Below are positions 44,391 to 45,175 of a stretch of 45,175 bases of DNA, one piece after another; within the stretch, counting starts at the first letter, position 1; each line of letters begins with the position of its first letter. The translations under genes and the position numbers were made by a program. Below the pieces are notes generated by a model. That model was not told the origin of the DNA. It saw nothing but the letters and a program-made list of their open reading frames with translations, and searched no databases. The stretch is taken from assembly GCA_944325765.1 (NCBI GenBank), contig CALVBH010000081.1, positions 1-45,175 on the forward strand, in the 5' to 3' direction. The stretch is from an uncultured Bacteroidales bacterium. Its GTDB lineage: Bacteria; Bacteroidota; Bacteroidia; Bacteroidales; UBA932.

Positions 44391-44420
44391 ATCCGGAAAA
44401 AGAAAATATTTTCTCCGGAT
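44391..44420. terminator. Hairpin after queA
   Basis: ATCCGGA at 44391-44397 pairs with TCCGGAT at 44414-44420, with an inner GAAAAT/ATTTTC stem. It lies seven bases after the queA stop, without a T-run, and precedes the stronger terminator at 44445. Confidence 0.5.
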
Positions 44421-44444
44421 TCGTACAAAAAATACTTGAAAAGG

Positions 44445-44484
44445 AAAAAACCGGCGGAATTTTACTTTTCCACCGGTTTTTTTC
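44445..44484 (+). terminator. Rho-independent terminator after queA
   Basis: AAAAAACCGG at 44445-44454 pairs with CCGGTTTTTT at 44473-44482; GGAA and TTCC extend the stem inward past one mismatch. A T-run of seven follows from 44477. It separates queA from dprA. Confidence 0.85.
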
Positions 44485-44514
44485 GTCTTCCGTTCCTAAC
44501 TTCGATGAAAAAAG

Positions 44515-45175
44515 ATGCCGGAAGACGAAAAAATTTACCGCTGCGCCCTGAATATGATTTTCGGGTTCGAACCGAGGATTGCCAATGCCCTGCTCGACTA
44601 CTTCGGCTGCGCCGCAGCCATATTTTCCCTTTCAGATGAAGATCTGGGGAATATTCTCGGGGCGCATTCGAAATACAGGGGGCGGATAAACGCTGCTGCA
44701 GCCGAGCAGGCGGAGAAAGAACTGTCCGCAGCCGCAAGGGAGGGCATAAAGTTTTTCTGGAGGGGCGGACCGGGATACCCCGGGCTGCTGGGAGAATGCG
44801 CGGATGCGCCTGTCGGACTGTATGCCAGGTGCGGGGAGGCTTACGCGGAAAACATTGCCGGGAGGGATTTCATCTCCGTCGTCGGGACAAGGAACATAAG
44901 CGATTACGGAAAAGAATGGTGCAGGAGAATAGTGGAAGCGCTTGCCCGCTCGGGACGGAATCCGGTCATCGTAAGCGGACTGGCATACGGAACGGACATC
45001 ATGGCTCATGCCGCGGCACTGGAGAACGGACTCGACACCATTGCCGTTATGGCTACGGGAGCCGACAGAATCTATCCCGCTGCACACAGGGGAATCGCAC
45101 GGAAAATAGCGTCTGCAGGAAATTCGGCCCTTGTTACGGACTATCCTCTCGATACTCGTGCAGTCCCCATAAACT
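44515..45175 (+). CDS. dprA: DNA-processing protein DprA/Smf, 3' end outside the window
   Basis: The frame opens at the ATG at 44515 and runs off the window with 220 codons present; family members are ~360 residues. An N-terminal helix-turn-helix-like region (~1-60; ALNMIFGFEPRIANALLDYFG) precedes the Rossmann-like domain, with the conserved VVGTRNISDYG and VIVSGLAYGTDIMAHAAAL and the later VMATGADRIYPAAHR. DprA loads RecA on single-stranded DNA during transformation. An ATG at 44505 is in another frame. A near-match -7 box (TAACTTCG, 44497-44504) lies just after the queA terminator. Confidence 0.95.
   Translation, partial: MPEDEKIYRCALNMIFGFEPRIANALLDYFGCAAAIFSLSDEDLGNILGAHSKYRGRINAAAAEQAEKELSAAAREGIKFFWRGGPGYPGLLGECADAPVGLYARCGEAYAENIAGRDFISVVGTRNISDYGKEWCRRIVEALARSGRNPVIVSGLAYGTDIMAHAAALENGLDTIAVMATGADRIYPAAHRGIARKIASAGNSALVTDYPLDTRAVPIN

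Overview
The window is chromosomal DNA from a member of the Bacteroidota, most likely the order Bacteroidales. Four things point there: a SusC/SusD-type glycan-uptake locus, many Bacteroidota-type promoters (-7 box TAnnTTTG) just upstream of genes, the scarcity of strong Shine-Dalgarno sites, and family combinations typical of the order (putative porin of the Porin_10 type, PepSY-like protein beside a two-component system, AmgK/RapZ fusion). The family cannot be fixed from sequence alone. Coding density is very high, no gap exceeds 300 bases, and no tRNA, rRNA, CRISPR array, prophage or insertion sequence was seen.

Region 1 (1-9800) is the downstream part of a polysaccharide utilization locus on the + strand: the 3' end of susC, a susD lipoprotein, a SusE/F-like lipoprotein with four tandem binding modules, a GH66 dextranase-type lipoprotein, a GH97 alpha-glucosidase with the inverting SusB catalytic residues, a 46-residue acidic peptide gene carrying a run of nine C, and a lipoprotein joining a fimbrillin-like half to three SusE/F-type modules. 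A terminator closes it at about 9752-9796. GH66 plus GH97 suggests an alpha-1,6-glucan (dextran or isomalto-oligosaccharide) substrate.

Region 2 (9860-24550) is housekeeping: a peroxiredoxin, tyrS-rbfA-lolC/E, an opposed operon of response regulator, sensor kinase and PepSY-like protein, then polA-sigma factor-rsmG and rpmH, an opposed tmk plus MauE-like membrane protein, folP, purB and an ftsB-like gene. polA and the response regulator share a short divergent promoter region containing an 18-bp tandem repeat.

Region 3 (24600-30830) holds a sugar nucleotidyltransferase, a CPBP membrane protease, an opposed AmgK-RapZ fusion plus MurU-like pair (predicted cell-wall sugar recycling), and the overlapping NAD-salvage pair pncB-pncA.

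Region 4 (30880-45175) holds a putative porin with an MltF-like lytic transglycosylase, an M13 metallopeptidase with a LolC/E-type permease, a BASS-family transporter ending inside a long hairpin and a 138-bp tandem duplication, a repeat-containing secreted protein, an rRNA methyltransferase-SRPBCC-pyrE operon, a NUDIX protein, queA, and the start of dprA, which runs off the window.

The most unusual items are the small acidic peptide gene with its poly-C tract, the fimbrillin/starch-binding-module chimera, the AmgK-RapZ fusion operon, the hairpin/tandem-repeat intergenic region at 38882-39104, and several tightly interlocked divergent promoters.
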